Assembly (NCBI GenBank): GCA_942491485.1
Contig: CALOAX010000004.1
Span: 1,054,001 to 1,118,000, forward strand
Length of the DNA: 64,000 nucleotides
Reading direction: 5' to 3'
DNA from: Desulfoluna sp942491485
GTDB taxonomy: Bacteria; Desulfobacterota; Desulfobacteria; Desulfobacterales; Desulfolunaceae
The notes below the pieces were generated by a model, which worked only from the letters and a program-made list of their open reading frames with translations, made no database searches and was not told the origin of the DNA. The position numbers and the translations under genes were made by a program. Below are positions 35,222-43,769 of the stretch, one piece after another (within the stretch, counting starts at the first letter, position 1; each line of letters begins with the position of its first letter).

Positions 35222-36164
35222 TCGGAGAACCTTTGGGCCCATGGGAAAAAATGAGAGGAACACATCGCTTCATAAGATGGATATGGCCCTGGCGGAGACC
35301 CGTCCACCGGTTCGTGCCTCGTCCCGGGGGAAGCTCATCTCTTTTTTGCTTCTTTCCAAGACGGTCTTGTCGCTCCACGTCGGGCTTGCCGCTGCCGCGG
35401 GATGTCTTTTCCACCCCGATGGCCAGGTTCGGGCGGCCATGATGGTGTGGGTTGGCGTGACGCTGGCGGCCATGGCCGGCTCGCTTGTAAACAATATCCA
35501 GGATCGGATTCAGGACCAGGCCTTCAGTCGAACGCAGTGGCGATTGGAAGCCCTCGAGTCTGCAGGGGTTCTGCCCTTGCTGAAAGGTGCCGGGTTGATG
35601 CTGGTGTTGGGAATGATGCTTGTGGTGGATGCCTCGGGGGGACTCTGGCCTTCGGCCATGGTTCTCACAGGGCTTGTCATTTACAACGGGGTTTACACCC
35701 CTTTGAAGAAAAAGAGCCACCTGGCTTTGATTCCCGGAGCACTGTGCGGGATGACGGCACTCCTGGCTGGCTGGATGGCTGCCGGTGGGTCCCCCATGGA
35801 CAAAGGGGCCCTTTCGGCTGCACTCGTGGTGGGGGTCTGGCAGGTGCCCCACTCCATGATTCAGAACCTTAAGCATTCCGATGAGATGCGAAAAGGTGAC
35901 TACCCATCCATCACCAAACTCTTCGAGGACCCAGACCTTGCCTTTGTTACCCTTATGTGGGTGATGCTCTATAACCTCTCCCTCTACCACCTGATATTCA
36001 TGGCGCCATTTTCCGAATGGGCCATGTTCCTTCTCTTTGTTAACGCAGGCTTTCTTACCCCGCTTTTTGCCCACACCCTCTTTGTGATGAAGAGGCCCGG
36101 TATTGCCTTTGCCTTTCTGAATTTTTCGCTCCTGGTGTATTTCATTGCCTTGATGGTTCCGTGA
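35214..36164 (+). CDS. ctaB: Protoheme IX farnesyltransferase (heme O synthase)
   Basis: 316 aa, about eight membrane helices, UbiA superfamily. It adds farnesyl to heme b as the first step to heme a for the oxidase. The prenyl-diphosphate/Mg motif is NNIQDRIQDQAFSRT (NxxxDxxxD), and the second conserved loop is YNGVYTPLKKKS. The start ATG 35214 overlaps the coxB stop by 8 bases and has GAGGAGG nearby. No heme A synthase (CtaA) gene is seen in the window, so heme O may be the final product or ctaA may be elsewhere. Confidence 0.92.
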   Translation: MSDRRTFGPMGKNERNTSLHKMDMALAETRPPVRASSRGKLISFLLLSKTVLSLHVGLAAAAGCLFHPDGQVRAAMMVWVGVTLAAMAGSLVNNIQDRIQDQAFSRTQWRLEALESAGVLPLLKGAGLMLVLGMMLVVDASGGLWPSAMVLTGLVIYNGVYTPLKKKSHLALIPGALCGMTALLAGWMAAGGSPMDKGALSAALVVGVWQVPHSMIQNLKHSDEMRKGDYPSITKLFEDPDLAFVTLMWVMLYNLSLYHLIFMAPFSEWAMFLLFVNAGFLTPLFAHTLFVMKRPGIAFAFLNFSLLVYFIALMVP

Positions 36165-36199
36165 CCTGAGGTCTGGACCAATGAATAGGGTGGCGTTCT

Positions 36200-37045
36200 A
36201 TGAAAAGTGCCTTCGGAAAGAAATGGATGGATTTAATTTGCATGGCAGTGACGCGGTTATGGTCCATTTCAAGGGGGGTACTTATTGTGGTGCTCCTTTT
36301 TCCGGTAATTGCGGCGGGGGAAACCGGAAAAATTAGAATAACGTGTGATCCATGGGCTCCCTGGATGGAAGGGAAGCAGGGGGAGAAACCGACGGGCGGT
36401 GTGTTTATCCAGATAACAGAGGCTCTATTTTCACGTATTAACATAGAATATGGCATCACAATATTTCCCTTCAAGCGGTGTCTACGCCAAATGCAAACAG
36501 GGGAGCGAGATATCATGCTCATGGTTTCCAAGACACCGGAACGCGAAACTTTTATGGCTTTCTCGGACGTTGTTCTATCAGATCCATATTATCTTTATTA
36601 CTCATCGAAGCGGATCTCATCTTTTGAATGGGGGGCGTGGGATGATCTTAAGAACCTGAGAATCGGCGTCGTCAGTGGGTTTAATTACGGGAACGATTTT
36701 AAGGCGGCGGTTCACGCATACCGGATAACACTTGATGGGGTCACATCGGATTTACAGAACATAAAAAAGCTGGTTGCAGGGCGGTTTGACTTTGTTATTC
36801 TGAATAAAACCAACGCAGATGCTCTTCTTTGGGAATATCCTGAATTTAAGAAGGATGTTAAAATGTCAGGCAAGGTTTTGCATGAGGCGCAATATAGGTT
36901 TGGTTTCTCCAAAAAGTCCCCATCGCTTTCTTTGATACCTGCAATCAATGATACCATAATGGCGTTAAAGAACGACGGAACCATGAAGATCATACTTCAA
37001 AAATACAAGGTGGGGTTGCATAGCGAAAGAGGTGGTGACCAGTAG
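36200..37045 (+). CDS. Periplasmic substrate-binding protein, SBP_bac_3 type
   Basis: 281 aa with an N-terminal hydrophobic export segment (about 24-40) and a two-lobed binding fold: KIRITCDPWAPWMEG, then TGERDIMLMVSKTPERE and LRIGVVSGFNYGNDF. This family binds amino acids or small polar ligands, and such stand-alone copies often lack a transporter. It is lower in GC than its neighbours. No permease or ATPase gene adjoins it, so it may serve sensing. A bidirectional terminator follows. Confidence 0.82.
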   Translation: MKSAFGKKWMDLICMAVTRLWSISRGVLIVVLLFPVIAAGETGKIRITCDPWAPWMEGKQGEKPTGGVFIQITEALFSRINIEYGITIFPFKRCLRQMQTGERDIMLMVSKTPERETFMAFSDVVLSDPYYLYYSSKRISSFEWGAWDDLKNLRIGVVSGFNYGNDFKAAVHAYRITLDGVTSDLQNIKKLVAGRFDFVILNKTNADALLWEYPEFKKDVKMSGKVLHEAQYRFGFSKKSPSLSLIPAINDTIMALKNDGTMKIILQKYKVGLHSERGGDQ

Positions 37046-37110
37046 GGCGATTGCCAGAGAACCCAACCAAACATGACTCCAGACTGACCTGGTGCCCCCC
37101 TGCGGGTAGT

Positions 37111-37143
37111 AAACGGCCGACGTTATCATACGTCGGCCGTTTT
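37111..37143. terminator. Bidirectional terminator between converging genes
   Basis: 13-bp arms AAACGGCCGACGT (37111-37123) and ACGTCGGCCGTTT (37130-37142), loop TATCAT. Because it begins AAA and ends TTT it can work from both sides, serving the binding-protein gene and the small exported-protein gene. Confidence 0.85.
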
Positions 37144-37173
37144 GCGTCATGGTATCTATTTAATGAGCAAGGG

Positions 37174-37584
37174 TTAGAAGAACCCTCCAACGCCCCCGAG
37201 TCCCATGGTGGGCAGGTTGATGATGGTGGTGACGGCGGTGGGGACGGCAAGGATGTCTTTTTGTATGGTGTTCACCTCGCGAACGATGCGGGTGCTGTCA
37301 TTGAAGGTTCGTTGTGCGTTTTGGATGTCTCTGAGCAGCTCAGAGGGGACCACTTGGTTAAGAGCCATGAGGGCCTGAATCTGGCTGTTGTTTTTTTCCT
37401 GTTCCCGCCTCTGCTCTTCCGTCAAGCTATCATCCAGAAAGGTTTGAATGCCGCTCTGGGCGGTGATCCCTTTCAGCTCCTGGTCATTAAGACTGGTCAG
37501 TCCTGCCACACTGGGGGTGGCGGTGATGATAAGGAGCCCGGTAATCATGATGCATTGTGTCATTTTTAAGGTCATGTTTTTCAT
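37174..37584 (-). CDS. Small exported protein of unknown function
   Basis: 136 aa with a signal peptide (about 1-27, GLLIITATPSVAG). Immediately after the cleavage region is LNDQELKGITAQSGI, a motif that resembles the N-terminus of exported proteins with an L-x-D-x-E-L-x-x-V-T-G-Q-x-G-I pattern. The rest is helical, with an acidic/Gln-rich middle (LTEEQRREQEKNNSQIQ) and a Gly-rich C-terminus (GLGGVGGFF). GGAG lies 8 nt upstream of ATG 37584. The function is unknown; a surface or filament role is possible because similar N-termini occur near pilus-like genes. Confidence 0.7.
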   Translation of the reverse strand: MKNMTLKMTQCIMITGLLIITATPSVAGLTSLNDQELKGITAQSGIQTFLDDSLTEEQRREQEKNNSQIQALMALNQVVPSELLRDIQNAQRTFNDSTRIVREVNTIQKDILAVPTAVTTIINLPTMGLGGVGGFF

Positions 37585-38145
37585 TTTTTTTCTCCATGTT
37601 TTTCATCGGTTTGGCGACAGTTGCTCGCGTTGTTTATTGTCAGGCCGTAAACGCACATGGAGAAAATGTGGGGCAGACTCTGGTACGGGGTGATTGGCCT
37701 GATGTGTTACCTACAGGTAGTTCACATTCCGTTCCAACCGGGCCAGGATCTGCGACTTTTTTTGCGCATGGAAACATAAAGATGGAAAAGCCCTGTAAAA
37801 CAGGGCTGAACAGGCATGGGGAGATGTAAAAATCATGAAGGGAGGACGAGCAGGCAACAAGTCACAAGGCCTGTGTTCGTTCACAATTGCACACCGGGGA
37901 GCGATATTCCTTTATCGTGAATCTTTCGAATGTTCAGCAAATTGGACGAGGGGTGCACGGGTTGAATAGAGTGGATTACAGGAGGGGCAGTGATGTCACC
38001 TGAGTGAAAAGGTTAATCTGGATGGTCTCTTGTGGTGTTGTGTACGACTATTCAGCTATGCCCCAGGCGGCCAGGTGGGGCACCTGGAAACCCTATGGCA
38101 GGGCCGCCGGAGGCCCTTCAATATTTTTCTTCCTGCTGGTTTAAA
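37585..38145. other. Intergenic region between two minus-strand genes
   Basis: About 560 bases. No gene was seen. A small hairpin AGCCCTGT/ACAGGGCT lies at 37789-37807, followed on the minus strand by TTTTCC. A short copy of the mosaic repeat sits at 38054-38118. The region should hold the promoter of the small exported-protein gene. Confidence 0.45.
38054..38118. repeat. Short mosaic repeat with both ends and a deleted core
   Basis: Preceded by TATTCAGCTATG. Runs from CCCCAGGCGGCCAGGTGGGG, with the hairpin CCAGGTGgggCACCTGG, to GGGCCGCCGGAGG. At about 65 bases it looks like a complete element missing its middle. Confidence 0.65.
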
Positions 38146-38814
38146 TCAAGGCACTCTTTTTACCGGCCACCCTCGCTCGTTGGCGATTTCAGAAAGAACC
38201 GACGTGGGGTTCACCACCGTGGGGTGGCCGACAGCTTCCAGGAACTCGAGGTCGGCGTGGTGGTCCGAGTAGGCGTGGGATGAAGCGAGGTTGATGTGCA
38301 TAGACTCCGCAATGCGCTCCATGGCTCGTTCTTTTTCCCGGCCGACGCAGACGTTGCCGTCGGGCCGGCCTGTGCAGATACCGTTGCCATTGCTTTCAAT
38401 GGGGGTGGCGACCCAGGCGTCGGGGGCACAGTCCTCAATGAAAGGCTCGATGAGGTGGCTGCTGGTGGCGGAGACGACGATGATGAGGTGTCCCTGGTTT
38501 CTGTGAGCGTCCATGAGGGCGAGCATCTCTTGGAAGAGCAGGGGCTTCAGTCGCGTTTGGTAAAGGTGCTTTGCATGGGCCCGTAATCTTGCAAGGGGGA
38601 CACCTTTATATGAGGTAAGGTAGAGGCGGTTGTATCGGTCGTGATCGATGATATTTTTTTTGTAGAACGGCTCGGCAGCCACCACCTTCAGCAGGCGAAA
38701 GGGGTAGAGGAGGCTCGGGCGGTGGTTCCAAACAAGGGAAAGGGCCTCCTCTCTCTGGCTGTCTGCGGCAATGAGTGTGCGGTCAAAGTCAAAAAATGCT
38801 GCCGTGCGTGTCAT
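38146..38814 (-). CDS. HAD-superfamily phosphatase, SerB-like (HAD-IB)
   Basis: 222 aa. Motif I is FFDFDRTLI (nucleophile Asp near residue 9), motif II VVSATSS, motif III a Lys in the GREKER region, and motif IV YSDHHADLEFL. A helical cap lies between motifs I and II. These are the features of subclass IB enzymes such as phosphoserine phosphatase and phospholipid or sugar-phosphate phosphatases; the substrate is not determined. No close same-strand partner; a repeat follows its stop. Confidence 0.88.
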   Translation of the reverse strand: MTRTAAFFDFDRTLIAADSQREEALSLVWNHRPSLLYPFRLLKVVAAEPFYKKNIIDHDRYNRLYLTSYKGVPLARLRAHAKHLYQTRLKPLLFQEMLALMDAHRNQGHLIIVVSATSSHLIEPFIEDCAPDAWVATPIESNGNGICTGRPDGNVCVGREKERAMERIAESMHINLASSHAYSDHHADLEFLEAVGHPTVVNPTSVLSEIANERGWPVKRVP

Positions 38815-39062
38815 AAAACCGCCTTTGGGTGGCTGGGTTAATCCGGATATTGCACGAGTTGAGTGTGTCCATATTCAAGGCATCAGAGCTGCAGATGTCG
38901 TTGTTTTGATCTGATGGTTTTCTCATGAAATATCCGGGTTAAGGGTTATGGGGCGTTTATTAGCACGGGGCTTCTTTGGGTGTCAATCCTGGTGCATACC
39001 GACGGGTGATCGTGATGAGGGGTTGGGGGAGTATCGGTATCTTTTGTACGTGTTGTTCTTGT

Positions 39063-39076
39063 ACTGACTGGTCAGT
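39063..39076. promoter_or_regulatory. TetR-type operator, site 1, in front of the kinase gene
   Basis: ACTGACTGGTCAGT: 6-bp inverted arms with a 2-bp centre. Identical to site 3 at 47048-47061. It lies 7 bases upstream of a TTGACA box. The probable ligand is the TetR protein encoded at 41115. Confidence 0.75.
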
Positions 39077-39083
39077 TTTGTGG

Positions 39084-39113
39084 TTGACACCCTTGTTTAC
39101 TCTCGGGTATGGT
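39084..39113 (+). promoter_or_regulatory. Sigma-70 promoter of the sugar kinase gene
   Basis: TTGACA (39084-39089), 18-bp spacer, TATGGT (39108-39113), giving a leader of about 175 bases before the ATG. The leader contains a GAAGGGC/GCCCTTC hairpin near 39155-39177. The rest of the gap 38815-39062 shows nothing else. Confidence 0.68.
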
Positions 39114-39294
39114 TTTTATCAAACATGATTAATCAAAGAGATCGAAGTTCAGAGAAGGGCCGTGAACGTGCCCTTCGGTCTCCACAGAGAAGCTCACATA
39201 ACCCATGACATATTCCACGGGTGAAGCCCGTAATCAAATGTTCAGGGCCTGAGGTACGAAGGCCTGGTGCATTTTCGAGCCGATGGAGGGAGTG

Positions 39295-40896
39295 ATGGCG
39301 GACCAGGCGACCCATGTTCTGACCTTTGATGTTGGGACAACAGGCTGCAAGACGTGCATTTATCGTATCGACGACAGCCTGACCAAGGTGGCCTCCGAGA
39401 TTGAAGAGTATCCCCTTTACATCACGGAGGACGGGGGCGCTGAGCAGCGTGTGGATGAGTGGTGGGGTGCCTTGTGCCGCTCCACCCGGTCGGTCCTTGA
39501 GAAGACCGACATCGCGGCATCAGACATCAAGGGGATCTCCTTCTGCTGCCAGATGCAGGGTTCCATTGTGGTGGACGAGGCCGGGGTGGCTCTTCGAAAT
39601 CCCATGGTGTACCTGGACGGCAGGGCCACTGAGCAAATCGATCGCTACCTCCGCAGAGGCCCCTTGCGCATCTGCAATATCGACGCCTTGACTCTTTTGA
39701 ACACCCTGCGTATCACGGGCGGCATTGCCGCAACCCCCAAAGACCCCTTGTGGAAATATCACTGGGTGAGGGACAATGAGCCGGAGGTCTACTCAAAGGT
39801 CCACAAGTGGCTGGATGTGAAGGATTACCTCATCCTACGCTGCACCGGAGAGTACGGCATGACACCGGATTCGGCACACATCACATTTATCTACGATACC
39901 CGAAAGGGAAAAGAGGGGTGGCATCAGGGGCTCTGCAAAAGGTTTGGCGTGGACATGGCTCACCTTCCAAGGGTGGTGGAGTCCACAGATGTGGTGGGTG
40001 GTCTGACTCAAGCTGCGGCTGAAGAGCTTGGACTCTGTCCCGGCACTCCGGTATTCGGCGGGGGAGGGGACGTGACACTCACCACCATCGGTTCCGGCTG
40101 TCTCAATCTTAACGACACACATATCTATGTGGGAACCTCCGGCTGGGTGGTCTCCAATGTGGACAAGCGGTATGTGGACATCACCAATTTTATGGCCTCA
40201 ATTCTGGGGGCTATTCCTTCGCATTACAACTTTGTGGCTGAGCAGGAGACATCAGGGGCATGTCTCCAGTGGGTGCGGGATCACCTGGCCATGGACGCCA
40301 TCGGGGTCTACCTGAAAGACAGGGAGCACGAGACGGTGTGCGAGGAGTTGGGGGAACTCTACACTCTCATGAACAAAGCCGTGGACGAAACCAGCCCGGG
40401 GGCGGGGAATCTCCTCTTTACCCCCTGGCTCCACGGCAACCGGGCCCCACGGGAAGATGCAAGCGCACGCGGCATCTTCTTCAACATCGGCATGAACACG
40501 GGCAAACGCCGAATGATCCGGGCTGTTCTTGAGGGGGTGGCGTTCCACAAACGGTGGATGCTGGAGGCCATGGAGAAGCGAATTCCGAGACAGGAGGTGG
40601 TTCGTTTTGTGGGGGGGGGTGCCAAGTCCTCCGTGTGGTGCCAGATTATGAGTGACATAACAGGGCGCCGCATTGAGACCATAGAAAATCCCCAGGACAG
40701 TGGGGCGGCGGGAGCCGCTGTGGTGTGCGCCGTGGGCCTTGGGCTGATGCCCTCCTTTGCAGCGGCCAAACCCCTGATCCACGTTGACAAAACGTTTGAT
40801 CCAAGGGCTGAGTTTAAACCCATGTACGATCGCAATTTTCATGTCTTCAAAAAACTCTACACAAAAAATAAAAAGCTATTCAAGACGCTGAATTAA
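39295..40896 (+). CDS. FGGY-family carbohydrate kinase
   Basis: 533-aa ATP-dependent kinase of the xylulokinase/gluconokinase group. The N-terminal phosphate loop is FDVGTTGCKTCIY, the sugar-binding domain carries DEWWGALC and CCQMQGSIVVDEAG, and the adenosine region is VRFVGGGAKSSVWCQI with GAAGAAVVCAVGLG. ATG 39295 is preferred (GGAGGGAG just upstream) over an ATG 12 bases earlier. The expected action is phosphorylation of an open-chain sugar, polyol or ketose. It is the first gene of the island marked by TetR-type operators and is followed by the regulator. The substrate is unknown. Confidence 0.88.
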   Translation: MADQATHVLTFDVGTTGCKTCIYRIDDSLTKVASEIEEYPLYITEDGGAEQRVDEWWGALCRSTRSVLEKTDIAASDIKGISFCCQMQGSIVVDEAGVALRNPMVYLDGRATEQIDRYLRRGPLRICNIDALTLLNTLRITGGIAATPKDPLWKYHWVRDNEPEVYSKVHKWLDVKDYLILRCTGEYGMTPDSAHITFIYDTRKGKEGWHQGLCKRFGVDMAHLPRVVESTDVVGGLTQAAAEELGLCPGTPVFGGGGDVTLTTIGSGCLNLNDTHIYVGTSGWVVSNVDKRYVDITNFMASILGAIPSHYNFVAEQETSGACLQWVRDHLAMDAIGVYLKDREHETVCEELGELYTLMNKAVDETSPGAGNLLFTPWLHGNRAPREDASARGIFFNIGMNTGKRRMIRAVLEGVAFHKRWMLEAMEKRIPRQEVVRFVGGGAKSSVWCQIMSDITGRRIETIENPQDSGAAGAAVVCAVGLGLMPSFAAAKPLIHVDKTFDPRAEFKPMYDRNFHVFKKLYTKNKKLFKTLN

Positions 40897-40913
40897 AACG
40901 GCCTCGGAAGAAA

Positions 40914-40930
40914 TTGACCGGTTGGGTCAA
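40914..40930. repeat. Inverted repeat upstream of the TetR gene
   Basis: TTGACC (40914-40919), GGTTG, GGTCAA (40925-40930). It differs from the ACTGACTGGTCAGT operators but shares a GAC...GTC core, so it might be a second operator type for autoregulation. It could also be a weak transcript end for the kinase gene. Confidence 0.4.
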
Positions 40931-41114
40931 ATGGGGTAGAAGTGAACAGATATCAGGTGTTTGATCGGGCGACCCTGATGGTAACAAAGAAAGCTTGTCA
41001 CTCCTTTTCTCTCCCTTTTTGATGTTCCGCATTGCTGATGCATGATCCTTTTGGGAGAGTCTGTGACGGGTCTTATCACGCTACGGAAAAATCACGGGAA
41101 AAAATCGGAGGACC

Positions 41115-41705
41115 ATGGGTTCTGCAAAAATAAGTAACAAACACAAGCAAATACTGGATGCAGCTGCCACCATTTTTTCGCAAAAGGGTTTTCACCAGGC
41201 ACGCATGGATGAGATCGCCGTCATGGCCGAAGTGGCCAAGGGGACCCTCTACTATAACTTTTCCAGCAAAAGCCTGCTTTTTGCCGCCACGGTCACCGAG
41301 GGGATGGAAGATATTGTCCGCCAGGTTCGGGCTGAGCTGGTATCCGACCTTCCATTTCCAGAGCACTTCCATTTGCTGGTCTCCACCATCGTGCGTCTTT
41401 ACATGCAGCACAGCGACCTTGCCCACATTATTTTCAACGAACTCTCCAGTGGTATCGACGATGAGGTTCTGGTGGAGATCGAGCGGGTCCGCTCGCGGTT
41501 CATTGAGTTTATCGCAGAGATGCTCTCCTGGGGGCAGCAGAAGGGGTACATCAAAAACATCGACCTGAAACTCTCTGCCGTGGCCCTGGCCGGCATCATC
41601 GACAGCGTCTGCAGCCATATTCTCCAGAACCCCGACGAGGGCAGTGAAGAGCAAGCCGTGGAAACCCTCTACGATATCCTGTCATCGGGGTTGTTGGGGG
41701 GATAA
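41115..41705 (+). CDS. TetR/AcrR-family transcriptional regulator
   Basis: 196 aa. The N-terminal helix-turn-helix domain is typical (ILDAAATIFSQKGFHQA, then VAKGTLYYNFSSKSLLF, residues about 12-58). The C-terminal ligand-binding half is helical (FHLLVSTIVRLYMQHS). GGAGG lies close to ATG 41115. It is the only regulator in the island, and four matches to one 14-bp palindrome flank its neighbours, so it is the likely binder. Whether it represses or activates is not decided by the sequence; TetR proteins are usually repressors released by a metabolite. Confidence 0.92.
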   Translation: MGSAKISNKHKQILDAAATIFSQKGFHQARMDEIAVMAEVAKGTLYYNFSSKSLLFAATVTEGMEDIVRQVRAELVSDLPFPEHFHLLVSTIVRLYMQHSDLAHIIFNELSSGIDDEVLVEIERVRSRFIEFIAEMLSWGQQKGYIKNIDLKLSAVALAGIIDSVCSHILQNPDEGSEEQAVETLYDILSSGLLGG

Positions 41706-41709
41706 AAGC

Positions 41710-41757
41710 AGCCTCCGGCGGCCCTGCCGGGGGCCAAACTTTTGAAAAGTTTGACAA
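41710..41757. repeat. Mosaic repeat end module after the TetR gene
   Basis: GCCTCCGGCGGCCCTGCCGG, then GGGCCAAACTTTTGAAAAGTTT-type sequence: two hairpins in a row, 5 bases past the TetR stop. Probably serves as the terminator. Confidence 0.7.
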
Positions 41758-41887
41758 ACAAGTATCAGGTGAAAGTCAACTCATTTGTGATGCTTGAATT
41801 TCTGCCGTGAAGGCTTATATCGCATGCTTAGTGATCTTACACGTTAGGGCTCACGCAAAAAAAAATGCACAAATCCTAATGATAATG

Positions 41888-41971
41888 CCGCTGTGATTTG
41901 ACCCGAGGAACGAGGGGTAAAGCGCTGCGGCAACCAGCTTTCAAGGTGGCTCACCTTGCCGCCGGAGGCAT
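41888..41971. repeat. Mosaic repeat upstream of the MFS gene
   Basis: Inverted orientation: GTGATTTGACCCGAGGAACG, then AAAGCGCTGCGGCAACCAGC, AAGGTGGCTCACCTT and GCCGCCGGAGGCAT. With the copy at 41710 it accounts for about a third of the 376-base gap; the rest holds no gene. Confidence 0.72.
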
Positions 41972-42045
41972 CGTTTTTTGTATGTTTTATTATTGCACCA
42001 TCACTGCCCGAGGCAGCCTTAGGGCGTATTAGGTGTGGTTTTTAA

Positions 42046-42059
42046 ACCGACTGGTCAGG
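42046..42059. promoter_or_regulatory. TetR-type operator, site 2, in front of the MFS gene
   Basis: ACCGACTGGTCAGG, two mismatches from the ACTGACTGGTCAGT consensus. It lies only 22 bases before the MFS start codon, so no promoter fits downstream of it. Binding here could act as a roadblock to transcription coming from upstream. Confidence 0.62.
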
Positions 42060-42081
42060 TCATTGCCAAGGGGAAGCAGCG

Positions 42082-43332
42082 ATGGAGGGGACGGGAAGAA
42101 CGGTGTACGGGTACAGGTGGGTGATTTTGCTTGTGTTTGCTATTATTACAGCCCTCATTGAAATTCAGTGGCTTACCTTTGCACCCATTGCCCGGGAAGC
42201 ACGGGAGGTGTATCAGGTGACGGCCCTTCAGATCGACACCCTATCCCTGGTTTTTATGGGGGTGTTTTTGATTGTCTGCCTGCCGGCCTCCTACGTCATC
42301 GACACCTTTGGAATTCGGGTTGGGGTTGGTATCGGGGCGGCCCTCACCGGTGTTTTCAGTTTGATGAAGGCGTACTATGCGACGGACTATATGCTGGTTC
42401 TCGTTGCGCAGGTGGGCCTTGCCGTGGCCCAGCCTTTTATTCTTAATGCCGCCACCAAGGTGGCAGGGCAGTGGTTTCCCGTTACCGAGCGGGCCATTGC
42501 CGTCGGGGTGGCCACTCTGGCTCAGTTTGTGGGGATCATCGTGGTGATGATCGTAACGCCCCTGTTTATTACCCGGGGACCCGACGGCTTGATTGTCCTG
42601 GAGCCCATCTTGTGGATGTATGGAAAATGGGCTGCTGCAGGTGCTGTTATGACCCTTCTTCTGCTTCGCGAAAAACCTCTGACGGCGCCGGACAAAGAGT
42701 CCCGGGAAGAGCGCTTCTCCTTTAAAAAGGGGCTCTCCCATATTGTGCGCAGCCGGGACATGCAAAAGACCCTGCTTCTCTTCTTCATTGGGCTGGGTAT
42801 GTTCAACGCCGTCAGTACCTGCATCGATCAGATCTGCCAGGAAAAGGGCCTTACCGTGGAGCAGACAGGGCTGGTGGGCGGCATGATGCTCATCGCCGGG
42901 ATCGTGGGGGCACTCATTCTCCCCGTCTTCTCGGACAAGCTTCGCAAACGCAAATTCTTTATCGTTCTGGGAATGGTGGGCATGACTCCCGGGCTTATCG
43001 GCCTTACCTTTTTTACCGACTACACACTTCTTCTCATCTCCTCCTTTGTTTTTGGCTTCTTCCTCCTTGGCGCAGGAGCCCCCGTAGGCTTTCAGTACAG
43101 CGCCGAAATCACCTGGCCGGCACCAGAGTCCACCTCCCAGGGAATGATTCTTCTTACCGGTCAGATCTCCGGTATTCTTTTCATTGTCGCCATGAACATC
43201 ATCGGCATGGCCCTCTCCATGGGGATCTTTGTGGGACTGGCCCTTGTGATCATCTTCTTGACCACCTCTCTCAGCGAGTCCGAACTGATCCTCGTGGATG
43301 GCGTCGCTGTTGAAGGCAGTGGCAAAGGATGA
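42082..43332 (+). CDS. MFS transporter resembling the FLVCR (SLC49) group
   Basis: 416 aa, 12 membrane helices, inner membrane. The start has AAGGGGAAG upstream. Several stretches resemble the FLVCR/DIRC2 branch of the major facilitator superfamily: YRWVILLVFAIITALIEIQW, LTFAPIAREAREVY, and VAQPFILNAATKVAGQWFP with TERAIAVG. Animal FLVCR proteins move choline and ethanolamine (earlier described as heme exporters). The similarity is my reading of motifs and suggests, but does not prove, an amino-alcohol-like cargo. An operator sits just upstream, tying it to the TetR island. Confidence 0.85.
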   Translation: MEGTGRTVYGYRWVILLVFAIITALIEIQWLTFAPIAREAREVYQVTALQIDTLSLVFMGVFLIVCLPASYVIDTFGIRVGVGIGAALTGVFSLMKAYYATDYMLVLVAQVGLAVAQPFILNAATKVAGQWFPVTERAIAVGVATLAQFVGIIVVMIVTPLFITRGPDGLIVLEPILWMYGKWAAAGAVMTLLLLREKPLTAPDKESREERFSFKKGLSHIVRSRDMQKTLLLFFIGLGMFNAVSTCIDQICQEKGLTVEQTGLVGGMMLIAGIVGALILPVFSDKLRKRKFFIVLGMVGMTPGLIGLTFFTDYTLLLISSFVFGFFLLGAGAPVGFQYSAEITWPAPESTSQGMILLTGQISGILFIVAMNIIGMALSMGIFVGLALVIIFLTTSLSESELILVDGVAVEGSGKG

Positions 43333-43412
43333 GGGGGGCGAGGTGACCCCCCTCGAAAACTGCTTGCGGATGCGCTTTGCCCTTCGTTCCTCAGGGCAGA
43401 TCAAATCCGCCT
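43333..43412. repeat. Mosaic repeat 5' module directly after the MFS stop
   Basis: GGGGCGAGGTGACCCCCCTC, then GCGGATGCGCTTTGCCCTTC and GTTCCTCAGGGCAGATCAAA with TCCGC. The outer GCGGAT/ATCCGC and inner GCCCT/AGGGC pairs nest into one long hairpin. Confidence 0.7.
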
Positions 43413-43543
43413 ATGAGTCGCTGGGGTGTATATGCTCTCAGTATGGCGATTCCATTTACCGGCGTGCTACGCCCGTGGTGCTTACCAATAGATATATTGA
43501 TCTCATCTGTCTCTGTTGCTCTATATTATTCAGAATGCAACAT

Positions 43544-43580
43544 AAAACCCCGCTGTGACATTGTTTCTCAGCGGGGTTTT
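43544..43580. terminator. Bidirectional terminator between converging MFS and aldolase genes
   Basis: 12-bp arms AAAACCCCGCTG (43544-43555) and CAGCGGGGTTTT (43569-43580). A-run and T-run flanks allow use from both strands. Confidence 0.88.
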
Positions 43581-43657
43581 GTGTTGTATGAATTATATAC
43601 GGTAACGATGAACAATAAGGGTTCAGGGTATTTTCAACCTTCACCCCTCCTGTTAGT

Positions 43658-43766
43658 TACGGGCGTAGCCCGTCAGCGAATGTGACGTGCCCGAGGAACG
43701 AGGGCTCGGAGCATTCGCAACCAGCTTTCGAGGTGGCTCACCTCGCCGCCGGAGGCTCGCTTTTTG
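43658..43766. repeat. Mosaic repeat at the 3' end of the aldolase operon
   Basis: TTACGGGCGTAGCCCGTCAG hairpin, GCGAATGTGAC, then CCCGAGGAACGAGGGCTCGG, GCATTCGC, CGAGGTGGCTCACCTCG and CCGCCGGAGGC. It ends 3 bases from the aldolase-like stop codon. Confidence 0.78.
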
Positions 43767-43769
43767 GAC

